Of a DNA stretch of 64,000 nt, positions 1 through 9,243 are shown piece by piece. The notes beneath the pieces were generated by a model. That model was not told where the DNA came from, made no database searches, and was given only the letters and a program-made list of their open reading frames with translations. Where the stretch lies: the NCBI GenBank assembly GCA_029821755.1, contig JALGSV010000002.1:82591-146590 (forward strand), written 5' to 3'. Source of the DNA: Candidatus Zipacnadum vermilionense. Its GTDB lineage: Bacteria; Armatimonadota; Zipacnadia; Zipacnadales; Zipacnadaceae. A program made the position numbers and the translations under genes. Numbering within the stretch: the first letter of the stretch is position 1; each line of letters starts with the position of its first letter.

Positions 1-591
1 GCCTATGATATGATGACTGTGCTGGAGAGGAGGGGGGCAGTGACGCGGGAGTACGCGCTCGCTAAGCATGCGTCCGACGGGGGACGCTCACGCGTACTGT
101 TCCGGCCCACGGACAGGGGAAGGACTATCCTAGCGGACCTGGCCAGTGGGCGCTTCGACGATAAGGAATGGGAGGAAACCAAGAGGAGGATACTTGCCGC
201 ACTCGAGGGATCTCCAGAGGGCGAGTACCGGGCTGTGGCAGAGGAACTGCTTCGGACGCTGGCTCCCCGGGCTTCAACGTTGGTGTACTGGGCAGTGACG
301 ATGACCGCGCTACTGCTGACGGTGAAGGAGGCCCGGCGTAGGGTCCAGGAGATTCCGCTGCTCCGGGACATTTTGGCGCGGGTGCGCTCGGTGCAGGCAC
401 GGCTCCTAGCGCTGGGTGAAGTCGTGGGGAGTCTACCAAGGAACGACTCTATCAGCGTTGAGTTGCGCGACAGGCTGGAAGAATTTCTTCGGCGGCATGA
501 TGCACTCATCGACCAGATGGAGGCAGTAAGGCAGCGGGCGTTGCTGGGTTTCCTTGGCATGGTATTGGAGCGGCTTGGAGGGACCGGGTAA
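1..591 (+). CDS. Partial winged-helix-like protein
   Basis: The frame is open to the first base, so the N-terminus lies upstream of the window; it ends at TAA. The visible N-terminal part resembles the wing of a MarR/PadR-like winged helix, with the pattern SRVLFRPTDRGRTIL. That matches the 'LTxKGR' strand and helix of such regulators. The recognition helix itself is not in view. The remainder has a short hydrophobic stretch (LVYWAVTMTALLLTV) followed by charged helical sequence likely to form a coiled coil. No enzymatic motif is visible. A DNA-binding regulator or a regulator-derived fusion is the best reading. The radical SAM gene starts 94 bases downstream on the same strand. Confidence 0.5.
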   Translation, partial: AYDMMTVLERRGAVTREYALAKHASDGGRSRVLFRPTDRGRTILADLASGRFDDKEWEETKRRILAALEGSPEGEYRAVAEELLRTLAPRASTLVYWAVTMTALLLTVKEARRRVQEIPLLRDILARVRSVQARLLALGEVVGSLPRNDSISVELRDRLEEFLRRHDALIDQMEAVRQRALLGFLGMVLERLGGTG

Positions 592-684
592 ACTAGCCTT
601 CCCTTTTTTGGACCGCTATTGGGTCTTTTGGGGATACCAGAGGAGTCCCCAATCCAGTGATTCTAACAAGAGGAGTTGACAACG

Positions 685-2088
685 ATGGACATCAGACAGT
701 CGGTGAAGCACTACCCGACCGTGCAAGCAGCACGGGCGGTGTCGAGCCTTTTGGCTAGGAGTTCGGACGCCAACCTGATCAGATTGACGCGGGTGTTGGA
801 AGGCATTGCGCCAGGTGAAGAACAGAAGGTGCAAATGCAGCAATTGCGCGCGCTGTTCGAGCAGAAGCATCCGGCTTTGGCCCTCGGGCGCAAAGTGCTG
901 CGAGAAATCAATCCCAACTGCAAGCGAAAACTTGTAGAGAACCTGGGTTTGAATGCCACGTACTTTGGCAGAACACGCCGCAATGAATTGATGGCCAAGG
1001 GTCAAGCTGCCCTTTCTCTTCTCGTGATCAGTCCGACCGAGAGATGCAACTTACGATGTCGCGGATGCTGGGCGGCCAACTACCCGAAGGACAGTGATAT
1101 GTCTCTGGAGCTGCTGGACAGGATAATCACTGAGGCTAAAGAGATGGGCATGTACTTCTTCACGATCACAGGGGGCGAGCCCTTCATTCGGGAAGACCTT
1201 GTTGACATTTATGCCAAGCACAATGACGCCTACTTCCAAGTTTACACCAACGGCACGCTGATCGACGGAAGCGTAGCTCGGAAGCTTGCGGAGCTGGGAA
1301 ACGTCGCACCGGCGATTAGCATCGAGGGCTTCGAAGAACAGACTGATGATCGCCGCGGGCGAGGTACGTTCGTACGACTTATGGGGGCGATGGATGCTCT
1401 CCGGCGAGAGCAAGTGCCTTTCGGCTTTTCCAGCATGGTGACCCGCAATAACGTAGACGTGGCGGCAAGCGATGAGTTTATTGATATGCTAATCGAGAAA
1501 GGGTGCCTCTTCGGGTGGTATTTCCTATATGTCCCCGTTGGTCTGAAGCCCGACCCCTCGCAGATGCTGACTCCGGCGGAGCGCGAATGTCACCGAGAAC
1601 GCGTCCAGCACATCAGGGCAACCAAGCCCCTCTTTGTTGCAGACTTCTGGAACGACGGACATCTCGTAAATGGGTGTATAGCTGCCCGGCTCTATGCACA
1701 CATTAACAATAATGGTGATGTGGAACCTTGCGCATTTGTTCACTTCGCCGTGGATAACATCAGGGAAAAGAGCTTAAGCGAAGCCCTCAATGGTTCTTTC
1801 TTCCAGGGAATCCGCAGTCGTTACCCCTGGACAGATAATCATCTCAAGCCCTGCATGTTCCTAGACAACCCCCATGTGCTTCGGGACGTTGTGGCAGAGT
1901 GTGGAGCTCACGCGACCCATGAGGGAGCGGATAGCCTCATCACCGAACTGGCTCCGACGCTGGACCGTTACGCTGGCGAGATGGAGTATCTCACGGGTCC
2001 TATGTGGGAGAAACTCCGGGGGCAAATGCGGTCACCTGGTCAGTTGCCGAAGGACGGACCACCGGTCCAGTCTCGCCGGGCGGACTAG
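685..2088 (+). CDS. Radical SAM enzyme with C-terminal cysteines
   Basis: The 467-residue product carries the radical SAM 4Fe-4S motif CNLRCRGC (C121, C125, C128) and a GGEP SAM-binding motif near 163-166. Four further cysteines near 331, 349, 390 and 406 sit in an arrangement like a SPASM-type auxiliary cluster region (NGC...EPCAF...KPC...ECG). Such enzymes cleave S-adenosylmethionine to start radical modification of peptides, cofactors or lipids. The substrate cannot be inferred because no precursor peptide is visible nearby. I chose ATG 685 over TTG 676 because AGGAG at 671-675 is 9 nt from ATG 685 but abuts the TTG. The 3' end overlaps the convergent gene at 2000-2575 by 89 bases. The stop is TAG, with a TGA four codons later. 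Confidence 0.85.
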   Translation: MDIRQSVKHYPTVQAARAVSSLLARSSDANLIRLTRVLEGIAPGEEQKVQMQQLRALFEQKHPALALGRKVLREINPNCKRKLVENLGLNATYFGRTRRNELMAKGQAALSLLVISPTERCNLRCRGCWAANYPKDSDMSLELLDRIITEAKEMGMYFFTITGGEPFIREDLVDIYAKHNDAYFQVYTNGTLIDGSVARKLAELGNVAPAISIEGFEEQTDDRRGRGTFVRLMGAMDALRREQVPFGFSSMVTRNNVDVAASDEFIDMLIEKGCLFGWYFLYVPVGLKPDPSQMLTPAERECHRERVQHIRATKPLFVADFWNDGHLVNGCIAARLYAHINNNGDVEPCAFVHFAVDNIREKSLSEALNGSFFQGIRSRYPWTDNHLKPCMFLDNPHVLRDVVAECGAHATHEGADSLITELAPTLDRYAGEMEYLTGPMWEKLRGQMRSPGQLPKDGPPVQSRRAD

Positions 2089-2575
2089 GCGCGCGATCGT
2101 TGACCTGCAGGGCAAGCTGGAAATACTCGCCCGCCTTCCCGGCGAGTCCCAGCGCGGCCAGAGGAACCCGGGCGTAGATCGCGTAGCCGTTGTCCAGGGG
2201 CCGCCAGTTGCCGCGCGGCAGAGCCACCGTTCGCCGGTACAGATAGTCCCAGCAAACCAGGTCGTCCGCCCTCGGTACCAGCGCGAACTGATGCCGCCCC
2301 ACCCAGAACTCCACCGAGTCGGCCATGTACGCCTCCCCCAGTGGCACTCCGGCCTGGTTGAGGAACACCGGCGTCCGATCCTGTACCCGCACGTTCACCA
2401 CCAAGTGCTCACTCCCCCACCCCAACGAGGCGGTCCCCAGCACCTCCGTGCCGGTGTCCAGGGCGAACACCACCGGCGCCCGGTCGGAGGGCTGGACGGG
2501 ATATGGCAGGCGATAGGCGCAGGCGGAGGAAGCGATGGTGAGCAGAAGGAGAAGAACGGAGTGTCTCATGGGCAC
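2000..2575 (-). CDS. Small exported beta-sandwich protein, CBM9-like
   Basis: The 191-residue protein begins with an export signal (MPMRHSVLLLLLTIASSAC). The cysteine suggests a lipoprotein, although the lipobox (SSA-C) is imperfect. The body has the strand pattern seen in CBM9/DOMON-like sugar-binding domains (LVVNVRVQDRTPVFLNQ, SVEFWVG, YAIYARVPLAALGL). It resembles the C-terminal module of the large protein encoded just upstream at 2645-7252 and is probably co-transcribed with it. GTG 2575 is preferred because an AAAGGTG sequence lies 8 nt upstream. ATG 2569 and GTG 2599 are alternatives. The stop is TAG with TGA three codons later. The gene overlaps the 3' end of the radical SAM gene tail to tail. 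Confidence 0.6.
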   Translation of the reverse strand: MPMRHSVLLLLLTIASSACAYRLPYPVQPSDRAPVVFALDTGTEVLGTASLGWGSEHLVVNVRVQDRTPVFLNQAGVPLGEAYMADSVEFWVGRHQFALVPRADDLVCWDYLYRRTVALPRGNWRPLDNGYAIYARVPLAALGLAGKAGEYFQLALQVNDRAPSPPGETGPVVRPSATDQVTAFAPGVSPT

Positions 2576-2644
2576 TGATTTGACACCTTTCGTCAGCACA
2601 ACGGTTTCGGCGCAGGATGGCCCGGGCCGGCCGCCTACCCCTCC

Positions 2645-5600
2645 TTATCCACTTCCCACTCCCCCCCACTCGTTCGGTGTCAGGGCAGCCTCCGTCGGAA
2701 CATCCGCTACCAGTCCCGTGTCCTGGTTGAAGCGGTAGATCCTCGCCACTCGCCGCCCCGTTTGGTCGGCCACGATAATCCCCGCGTCGCCCTGGAGCAC
2801 CTCTCCCCACCAGAGGAACCTCTTGAAGAGGTCGCGGTAGCAGAAGCCCGCCTCCACTATGTAGCCCTCGGCGGTGTCAACGATCTTGACCTCCGCATCC
2901 TTGATCTCCGCCACCTCATCGAAGACTACCTCGCGCACCGGCGAGCGGAAAGCCACCGGCTTCTTCGCGAAGGGGACCAGCGCCTTGTACAACACCGCCA
3001 CCGGCCTCTCCCCCACCTTGGAGATGATCAGCCGCTGGTCGCCCATGACGGGCGCCAGGCGCTGCGGGTCGGAGGTTACGTCGGTGCAGAACTGCAGGTC
3101 CACGCAGTCACCGGTCAGGAAGAGTTGTGTCGGGTCCTGCCCGGTGTTGAGGAACTTCCCGTTCTTGTAGACCCGGAAGGCCACGTAGAACCGTTCCTTG
3201 GCGCGGTCGGCCGTCATCATCACCTGCGCGCGCGGGACGCCCTCGCCGGGGCCGATGGTGGAGGCGGTGGTCAGGTCCCAGTCGTCCAGCTTGCCGTCCA
3301 CCGTGGGCGCCGTCTTCGCCCAAGTGACGCGTATGGGGGCACTGGCGGTGCGCTCGGCGGCGGCCTCCTGCCGGCGCTGGACCGCGCGGGCCGCCTGCTC
3401 GGGGGTGAGGGTGAAGCTGCCGGAGAAGCGCTTGACCGTGTCCAGGCCGGTTACCTGGAGCAGATTGTGCGTATTCTTGCCATGGCTCAGGATGATCCGG
3501 CCGTCGTTGAGGCGGACGAGATGCTGCAGGACCTCCGAGCGGTAGACGTCGGGACCGGGCGGGCCGCCCTCGGCGGGGTCGCGCAGGACTCGGTCGATAA
3601 ACAGCCCGTCGGTGGTCAGGAAGGGTACGTAGCAGCCGTGGTACTGTTGCAGAGCCAGCACCTCCCCCGCCTCTCCCCCGCTGGACACCGGGCCCATGAT
3701 CCCCTCGCCGTTGATGTTGCCCATCGGCTTGTAGTCCTTGTTGGTCTCATACGACCAGCGCAGCTTCCCGTCCGGGCCGTAGCAATTCAGCGCCGGGTGG
3801 ACGGTGGGGGTGCGCCACTCGCCGTTGTGGACGGTGAACAGATCGCCGGCCGCGCCGCGCCCCAGGGAACTCAGCGGGCCGGGGATGGGCTTGCCCACCA
3901 CCTCCACCTTGTTGAGGTCATACTTCGGCGCGCCGCTCGGAGTCAGGCCCTGCAGCGGGAAGCGCAGGAAGGCACTGTTCTGGTAGGAGCAGCCGACATA
4001 GACGTTGAGGTCCTTGTCTGCTGTCCCGGTACCCCAGTACAGGCCGATGAGCGGAAATTCCGGCGTCTGCTTGCGCCACTGCATCTCCTCGGCCTGGGGC
4101 ACGCCGTCGCCACTGTCATCGGTCCAGACGAAGTTGTCCCCGCCGTGGCCATACATGAACTCGGGGTAGATTACGTGGCGGAAGCCCAGCTTCTCCTTGG
4201 GCATGACCAGCGGATTGTCGCCGCGGTTGAGGATACCGCCGACCGCGGCGCGAGGGATGGTCGTGCCGTCCGGGCGCAGTTCGGCCAAGGCGACCTCAAA
4301 CATGCGGCCGGTGGTGAGCAGGAATCGCTTTCCCTTGTAGTCAAGGAAACGCACGGCGGCGGTACAGTTCTGCCCGCCGGCAGTGCCCACCCGGAAGCAG
4401 GCGTCCAGCGAGGTGCGCCGCCACATGGTGGTGAGCGGCCGGTAGGTGCCCTTGGCGAAGTCGAGGTCGTAAAGCGTGCCCAGCGATATGCCGTGGCGGG
4501 GGTTGGCCGGGTCGAGCACCCCGCCGGCCGCGCCGCCGTAGAGCGTGCCGCCGATGAACTCATTGAGGAACTTGCCACTGCGGGCCTCCCAGACGCTCAC
4601 CCGGCGCGGGAAGTTGTCGTCCTCGGTGACCCACAGCTTGTTGTCCTTGTCCACGGCGATGCCGCGGGGCTGGAGCATCCCCCCGGTCTGGTACGCCCCC
4701 AGGTAGGGCCTACCGCCTCGGGTGCCGATCGTGCGCAGAGGCTGACCCTCGGGCGAGAAGGCCTGCACGCACTGAGTCTTCCCCCACTGGGAGACGTACA
4801 GCGTGTCGTCCGGGCCGACGGCGAGACCGACCGGGTTGTCCAGACCAGTGGCGACCACGGGGGTCAGGGCGCCGGTGGTCAGGTCCAAGCGTACCGCCGA
4901 CCGGTAGCTGATGCCGTAGAGTTTGCCGTCGCGGGAGAAGGCCAGGCCGCCGGGCTTGCGGACGGGCCAGCGGTCTAGCTCGGTCATGTTGGCGGCGTCG
5001 TACACGACTACCTGGTTGCGGAGGCGCAGGCTGACGTACAACTTGCCCCCCCGGGCGGCTAAGCCAGTCAGGTTCGCCCCCAGGCACCGCTGCGTATAGA
5101 AGTAGTCGTCATGGATGCCACAGTTATCCAGGGAGAAGGACTTGTCCTGGTACAGCTCCCACCAGAAGCCGCTGCGGGTCTCGGAGATATCCCAGTTGTC
5201 CAGCTCGTTGTACGGCTGAGCCATGGAGAAGCTACGGCGCTGGCCGGTGGTGCGGTCCAGGCAGGACAGGATGGTCTTGAAGTAGGCTATCTGGGTCTGC
5301 CCGGCCTGGGGCCAGCGGATGGTGTCGGCGGCGTAGTACAGATACTGGCCGTCGCTGGCCAGGCAGACGGCGCCCGTGCTGACGGGTAGCGGGGTCTGGT
5401 AGAAGTGCCAGCGCTTCTTTCCCGAAAAGTCGCAGCCGATGATCCCGTCGCCGTCCTCCGCGGCGGGCCAGCCCAGGTAGAGGCCCCAGTTGTCGGCGGC
5501 CACGGCCTGCGGCGGGGAGTGGTCCCCGCCCCACTCGCCAGTGCCCTCCTGGCTCTGCCAGGGCGGCTGGCCTGGGTTGTTGTAGCTCATCAGGTACTTG

Positions 5601-7252
5601 AGGCCAAGACCGGTATGGGTCAGACCGCGGAAGCGGTACTTGCCGGCGGGTGCCGGCTCACCCTCCTGGTCCAGGCCGTCCCAGTCCGCGATCGGCTCGC
5701 CCTTGGTGACCTTGGCGCTGGCCAGCAGCCGTCGGACCACCTCCCCGCGTTCGTTCTCAACCACCACGGTGGCGTACCCCTCCCGGGTCGCCACCGGCGG
5801 GAGGACCACCACGCCGCTGGGCGGGGAGACCTTGACGGCCACGATGAAGGGCACGCGGTTGCCCTCCAGGCCGCTGTAGAACAGATCCAGTACCGCGTGG
5901 AAGCTATCGCCCTCCTTCAGCGGAGCCCCGGTGGTGGTGATGAGCTCCCAGGGGAGGAAGATCTCCTCGGTATACCCGCTGCCCGCGACGTTGGCCACGA
6001 CCACCTTGGCGCCCTCGGCCAGGGCGTCGCCCAGCTTGCCCTCCTCGAACTTCACACCGTAGACTATAGTGATAGCGGGGACGGGCTCCTTCCCCTCGGT
6101 GTAACGCCAGGCGTCAATGTGGCTGGCGCGGCTGGTGCCCAAGCGAATCTGTAGAGCGTCGCCGCCATCGTAGCCGTGGCCGAAGCGGGCAGGGTCGTTC
6201 ACGTTGAACTGCGGCCCGCCCGTATACCAGCGCAGGCCGACGTAGAGGCCCTCGACGGCGTACTGCCACATCACGCGGGTGGCGTAGCGGTCGGGGAAGA
6301 GCGTGGGCTCGTAGGCAATCAGCGTGCCGGTGGCGGTGTCCCATTCCCCAGGGTCCAGGCGCCCGTCCACGGTGACGCGCACCACCGGCGTGGCGATCAT
6401 CGCCGTGGTGCGGGTGATCTCGTTGCCCCTGTACCTCACCGGCGGGTTAGGCGGCGCCAGGGCGCCCGCAGGCCTCAGCTTGACCAGGGCGCCGCTGTAG
6501 GGGTCGAAGGTGGGCTGGAGATTCTCCAGCGAAGCGATCCCATCCATGAAGCCCCAGGCCATGCCTGCGCCCCAGCGGTTGCTGGAGCTAATGGACTTGG
6601 TGAGGTCCTTGACAAACTCGCGGTAGCCGGCGGCGGGGTCTAGCCCCCCGAAGCATAGGTCTACGCCGAAGCGCACCAACTTACCGGGAGCCGGGGCCTT
6701 CCCCAGCGCGGCCCAGGGGAGGCGGACCTCCTGGGTATAGGTGGTCTTGCCGGTGAGCTTGTAGCCCTGGGTGAGGCCGGGGACGGGGCGGGCCTCGGCC
6801 AGGACGTCCTCCACGGGAGCGATCGCGGAGCGCGTGTCTTCCTTACCCGGCACCCGCCACAGAGCCACGCGCTGGACCTTTTCCAGCGGGACGGTGAGTA
6901 TGAGTCCGTCGCCCGCCGGTGTGCAGTCGCGGTTGGTCTCCGGGCCCAGCGGCGTAGGATCATTCCACCACACGGCGACGTACAGCGCGTCGGCATCATA
7001 GCGGAAAGCGATCTTGGCGCTATAGCCGAAGAACACGCTGGCGCTGTCCCCCAGGGACATGGTATTGAGCAACAGGGAGGTAGCCTGGACCTCGTCCCAC
7101 TCGGCGAGGTCGCCGTCGGCCACGATCTTCCCGCGCACCGGCGCGAGGGTAAAGTCGCTCCCGGCCAGCCGGTTCCGCCCCCCCCCAGCGAAAGCGAAGG
7201 AGCAGGCGAGAAGGACGAGAAGGAGGGAGAAGGAAGTTGAGCGATGGAACAT
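2645..7252 (-). CDS. Giant secreted protein: three CBM9-like domains and a beta-propeller
   Basis: The 1535-residue protein has a signal peptide (MFHRSTSFSLLLVLLACSFAFA). Two CBM9/DOMON-like domains follow at roughly 30-245 and 290-480, each opening with the family's 'DGxLxxWD' pattern. Next comes a FlgD-like Ig segment near 500-560 (WDGLDQEGEPAPAGKYRFRG), then a long NHL/propeller region of about 570-1280. Propeller repeats include GLAVGPDDTLYVSQWG and GIAVDKDNKLWVTEDD. A third CBM9-like domain (TVDGKLDDWD) lies near 1335-1520. It is probably a surface or periplasmic carbohydrate-binding scaffold; no catalytic residues are evident. AGGAG lies 6 nt before the start, and the stop is TAA. A 12-bp palindrome of LacI-operator type lies about 190 bases upstream. 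Confidence 0.8.
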   Translation of the reverse strand: MFHRSTSFSLLLVLLACSFAFAGGGRNRLAGSDFTLAPVRGKIVADGDLAEWDEVQATSLLLNTMSLGDSASVFFGYSAKIAFRYDADALYVAVWWNDPTPLGPETNRDCTPAGDGLILTVPLEKVQRVALWRVPGKEDTRSAIAPVEDVLAEARPVPGLTQGYKLTGKTTYTQEVRLPWAALGKAPAPGKLVRFGVDLCFGGLDPAAGYREFVKDLTKSISSSNRWGAGMAWGFMDGIASLENLQPTFDPYSGALVKLRPAGALAPPNPPVRYRGNEITRTTAMIATPVVRVTVDGRLDPGEWDTATGTLIAYEPTLFPDRYATRVMWQYAVEGLYVGLRWYTGGPQFNVNDPARFGHGYDGGDALQIRLGTSRASHIDAWRYTEGKEPVPAITIVYGVKFEEGKLGDALAEGAKVVVANVAGSGYTEEIFLPWELITTTGAPLKEGDSFHAVLDLFYSGLEGNRVPFIVAVKVSPPSGVVVLPPVATREGYATVVVENERGEVVRRLLASAKVTKGEPIADWDGLDQEGEPAPAGKYRFRGLTHTGLGLKYLMSYNNPGQPPWQSQEGTGEWGGDHSPPQAVAADNWGLYLGWPAAEDGDGIIGCDFSGKKRWHFYQTPLPVSTGAVCLASDGQYLYYAADTIRWPQAGQTQIAYFKTILSCLDRTTGQRRSFSMAQPYNELDNWDISETRSGFWWELYQDKSFSLDNCGIHDDYFYTQRCLGANLTGLAARGGKLYVSLRLRNQVVVYDAANMTELDRWPVRKPGGLAFSRDGKLYGISYRSAVRLDLTTGALTPVVATGLDNPVGLAVGPDDTLYVSQWGKTQCVQAFSPEGQPLRTIGTRGGRPYLGAYQTGGMLQPRGIAVDKDNKLWVTEDDNFPRRVSVWEARSGKFLNEFIGGTLYGGAAGGVLDPANPRHGISLGTLYDLDFAKGTYRPLTTMWRRTSLDACFRVGTAGGQNCTAAVRFLDYKGKRFLLTTGRMFEVALAELRPDGTTIPRAAVGGILNRGDNPLVMPKEKLGFRHVIYPEFMYGHGGDNFVWTDDSGDGVPQAEEMQWRKQTPEFPLIGLYWGTGTADKDLNVYVGCSYQNSAFLRFPLQGLTPSGAPKYDLNKVEVVGKPIPGPLSSLGRGAAGDLFTVHNGEWRTPTVHPALNCYGPDGKLRWSYETNKDYKPMGNINGEGIMGPVSSGGEAGEVLALQQYHGCYVPFLTTDGLFIDRVLRDPAEGGPPGPDVYRSEVLQHLVRLNDGRIILSHGKNTHNLLQVTGLDTVKRFSGSFTLTPEQAARAVQRRQEAAAERTASAPIRVTWAKTAPTVDGKLDDWDLTTASTIGPGEGVPRAQVMMTADRAKERFYVAFRVYKNGKFLNTGQDPTQLFLTGDCVDLQFCTDVTSDPQRLAPVMGDQRLIISKVGERPVAVLYKALVPFAKKPVAFRSPVREVVFDEVAEIKDAEVKIVDTAEGYIVEAGFCYRDLFKRFLWWGEVLQGDAGIIVADQTGRRVARIYRFNQDTGLVADVPTEAALTPNEWGGVGSG

Positions 7253-7352
7253 AGGTTACTCCTGTCTGGCATGGAGGGTCTGGGCTGCCGCTCAACAAGG
7301 AGTGTACCACGGTCGCCACCTGGCGAACCCCCCTCCCTGTCTCAGGTCTGAT

Positions 7353-7405
7353 CTCGTAGGGGCGGATGTTCCACCGTCCACGGTGGAACATCCGCCCGTG
7401 ATCGA
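7353..7405. repeat. Dispersed palindromic element, family GTAGGGGCG, copy 1
   Basis: A near-perfect inverted repeat is built on arms GTAGGGGCGGATGTTCCACC and GGTGGAACATCCGCCC, flanked by ctcg/cgag. Related elements occur at 7465-7508, 10048-10096, 20179-20238 and 44624-44673. It lies upstream of the gene at 2645-7252. Confidence 0.85.
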
Positions 7406-7438
7406 GGTCAACCCTCGGGATTGCCGCTGGCCGGCTAC

Positions 7439-7450
7439 CGAAACGTTTCG
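7439..7450. promoter_or_regulatory. Operator-like palindrome CGAAACGTTTCG
   Basis: This is a perfect 12-bp palindrome with the central CG step and AACGTT core typical of LacI/GalR-family operators. It lies in the 250-bp intergenic stretch upstream of the large CBM9/propeller gene (minus strand). No matching regulator gene is in the window, so assignment is by motif shape only. Confidence 0.35.
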
Positions 7451-7464
7451 TTCCTCGCACCCGC

Positions 7465-7508
7465 GGGCGCATGTTGGGCGCTCAGAAGCGCCCAACATGC
7501 GCCCCTAC
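7465..7508. repeat. Dispersed palindromic element, family GTAGGGGCG, copy 2
   Basis: Inverted repeat with arms GTAGGGGCGCATGTTGGGCG (read on the minus strand) and CGCCCAACATGCGCCC. Its edge supplies the TAG stop of the glycosyltransferase gene ending at 7505, so insertion of the element may have set that gene's C-terminus. Confidence 0.85.
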
Positions 7509-9079
7509 ATGTCCCGCTCGTACTCGGAATACAGCGGGTCCCTTCCGGCGAGATAGTAGCCCCGGAGGAGTTTCTGCAGCCAGACGCGACGGGCGGGGGA
7601 TGCGGACTCCTGCTGGAAGAGTGGGTCGTTCTCTGGGACCAGGATGAACCGGGGGCGGGTGCGGCAGACGTCGGCGAGCAGAGCCTGGGAGGGTTCGGCC
7701 AGGGGGCCCAGCAGAGGGCGGAAGCGGGGGAGGTTGGACTCCAGGGCGCCGCTCCAATAGTGCTCCAGCACCAAGTAGCGCGAGGCGGCGCGGCGGCCAC
7801 TCCAGAACAGGACGGCGGGGTTGTGGGAGAGGACCAGGATGCGGTCCTCCGGCCCGGTCGCGGCGGCCAGACGGGCCCCGACCACGCGGCTGACCTCAGT
7901 CTCCTGCGAGGCGAAGACCCGGTCGCGCCACCGCCAGGCGGCTCCCCGTAGCGGCTCGCCCAGTCCCAGCGCCAACGCGACCATTACCACAGCCACGAAA
8001 TACCGACGCCAGGAGCGGTCTGGAACAGCCCTCAGGCCTCCGCGCAGACCCAGCGCCGCCAGTACCGCCACCGGCGCGGCCGCCTGGGTCATGTGGTAGG
8101 CCAGGGCCTGCCCGCCAGCCAGCAGACCGAATATCCCCGCTAGAAGCCAGAGAGAGACGATCTCACGCCCTGCCCCTTCTCCTTGCAGCACGGGCGGCGT
8201 TGCAGGGCGTCGGCTACCTTCCGCGCCCTGCACCGTGCGGCCCTCGCGCCAGACCCACACCGCCCCGACGAGCCCCAATGCCCAGATCAGCGCCACCGGA
8301 GGGATCATGGAGGTGAGGAGCGTGCTCCACGTCCCCAGGCGATCGGCCAGGCTCAGGTGCTGGCCGGCGGAGGGGATGATCCACGCCCAGGCGAGGTAAT
8401 CGTGGAAGGTACTGTAGCGCGCAATGAGCAGAGCGACGAGCGCCGCCCCGGCCAGCACGCCCAGCAACAGCGGCAAGCAGGCGCGGCGGGCGCGAGAGGC
8501 CAGGGCCGGCTGGCGGGTGAGCCATAGGCAAGCGAGCACCAGGGCGGCCAGGTCGAGCAGCGCCACTTGCTTGACCGAGATGGCCAGCACCAGCAGGACG
8601 CCGGAGAGTGCCGGGAGCAATCGGGAGGCGCGCTCGCCGCTGGTGAGGTAGCTCACCAGCGCCAAGTAGCCCGCGGCCGCCAGCGCCGCCATGATCAGGT
8701 CCATCTCCAGCGAGGGGCCCAGCGTCTGGGCCAGGAAAACCAGGGCGAGGGCCGCGGCGGGGAAGGCCGCCTCCCGCCCGCCTATCCGGCGCGCCAGACC
8801 GGCTACGCACCACAGCACCACCCCTACCAGCGCCAGGCCCAACAGGTGCAGGGCGACCAGGCTGTAGTGGGTCGGTCCCAGGACCGCAGCGTAGAGGAGG
8901 TAGCCCAGCGGGCCCTTCCAGTCGGCGGCGTCGGCGTAGAGGCGGGCGCCCTCCAGCACTTGCCGGGCGACGGTGCTGTTGATCGCCTCGTTGACGAAGA
9001 GGAAGCCCCGCGCCGGAGGCCAGAGCACCAGGGCCAGCAAGCCGAGCATCACCCACTTGACCCACGCGCGTGAGGTCAT
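7505..9079 (-). CDS. GT-C glycosyltransferase (ArnT/PMT-like, polytopic membrane)
   Basis: The 524-residue protein has about ten or more hydrophobic helices separated by short charged loops, then a soluble C-terminal tail. That is the usual architecture of GT39/GT83-type lipid-linked sugar transferases. The first loop (NEAINSTVARQVLEGARLYADAADWKG) follows the family layout 'acidic residue ... LLEGxxxYxDxxxxKxP'. Such enzymes use polyprenyl-phosphate sugars on the outer face of the inner membrane. The acceptor is unknown. Start ATG 9079 (MTSRAWVKW) is preferred over GTG/ATG options upstream because the extension is arginine-rich and not family-like. A weak GGAAAG lies 12 nt upstream. The gene is divergent from 9244-10032 across 164 bases. 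Confidence 0.72.
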   Translation of the reverse strand: MTSRAWVKWVMLGLLALVLWPPARGFLFVNEAINSTVARQVLEGARLYADAADWKGPLGYLLYAAVLGPTHYSLVALHLLGLALVGVVLWCVAGLARRIGGREAAFPAAALALVFLAQTLGPSLEMDLIMAALAAAGYLALVSYLTSGERASRLLPALSGVLLVLAISVKQVALLDLAALVLACLWLTRQPALASRARRACLPLLLGVLAGAALVALLIARYSTFHDYLAWAWIIPSAGQHLSLADRLGTWSTLLTSMIPPVALIWALGLVGAVWVWREGRTVQGAEGSRRPATPPVLQGEGAGREIVSLWLLAGIFGLLAGGQALAYHMTQAAAPVAVLAALGLRGGLRAVPDRSWRRYFVAVVMVALALGLGEPLRGAAWRWRDRVFASQETEVSRVVGARLAAATGPEDRILVLSHNPAVLFWSGRRAASRYLVLEHYWSGALESNLPRFRPLLGPLAEPSQALLADVCRTRPRFILVPENDPLFQQESASPARRVWLQKLLRGYYLAGRDPLYSEYERDM

Positions 9080-9243
9080 GGCGGACAGTCTTTCCGTGCG
9101 CGGCCGGCCGAAACCTCCCCGGCCCACCCGCCGCCGAGGCCGTTACCCTCCCGTATCCCCCTGCTTACAATACCGTTGCCCTCCTCAGGCCAGTGGCCGG
9201 CCTCGCGGGCCGAAAGCCTAGGTGACCGACCAAGGAGGTCCAC

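Noticed and set aside
2762-4978. Long open frame opposite the giant CBM9/propeller gene
   Set aside because: It is an antisense shadow caused by high GC: no signal, domain or ribosome-binding site, and the opposite strand encodes a coherent protein.
7292-7498. Small ORF on the minus strand upstream of the CBM9/propeller gene
   Set aside because: It is composed of the two palindromic repeats and has no ribosome-binding site.
9164-9178. Promoter (TACAAT) for the gene at 9244
   Set aside because: The -10 is good but no acceptable -35 lies 16-18 bp upstream.
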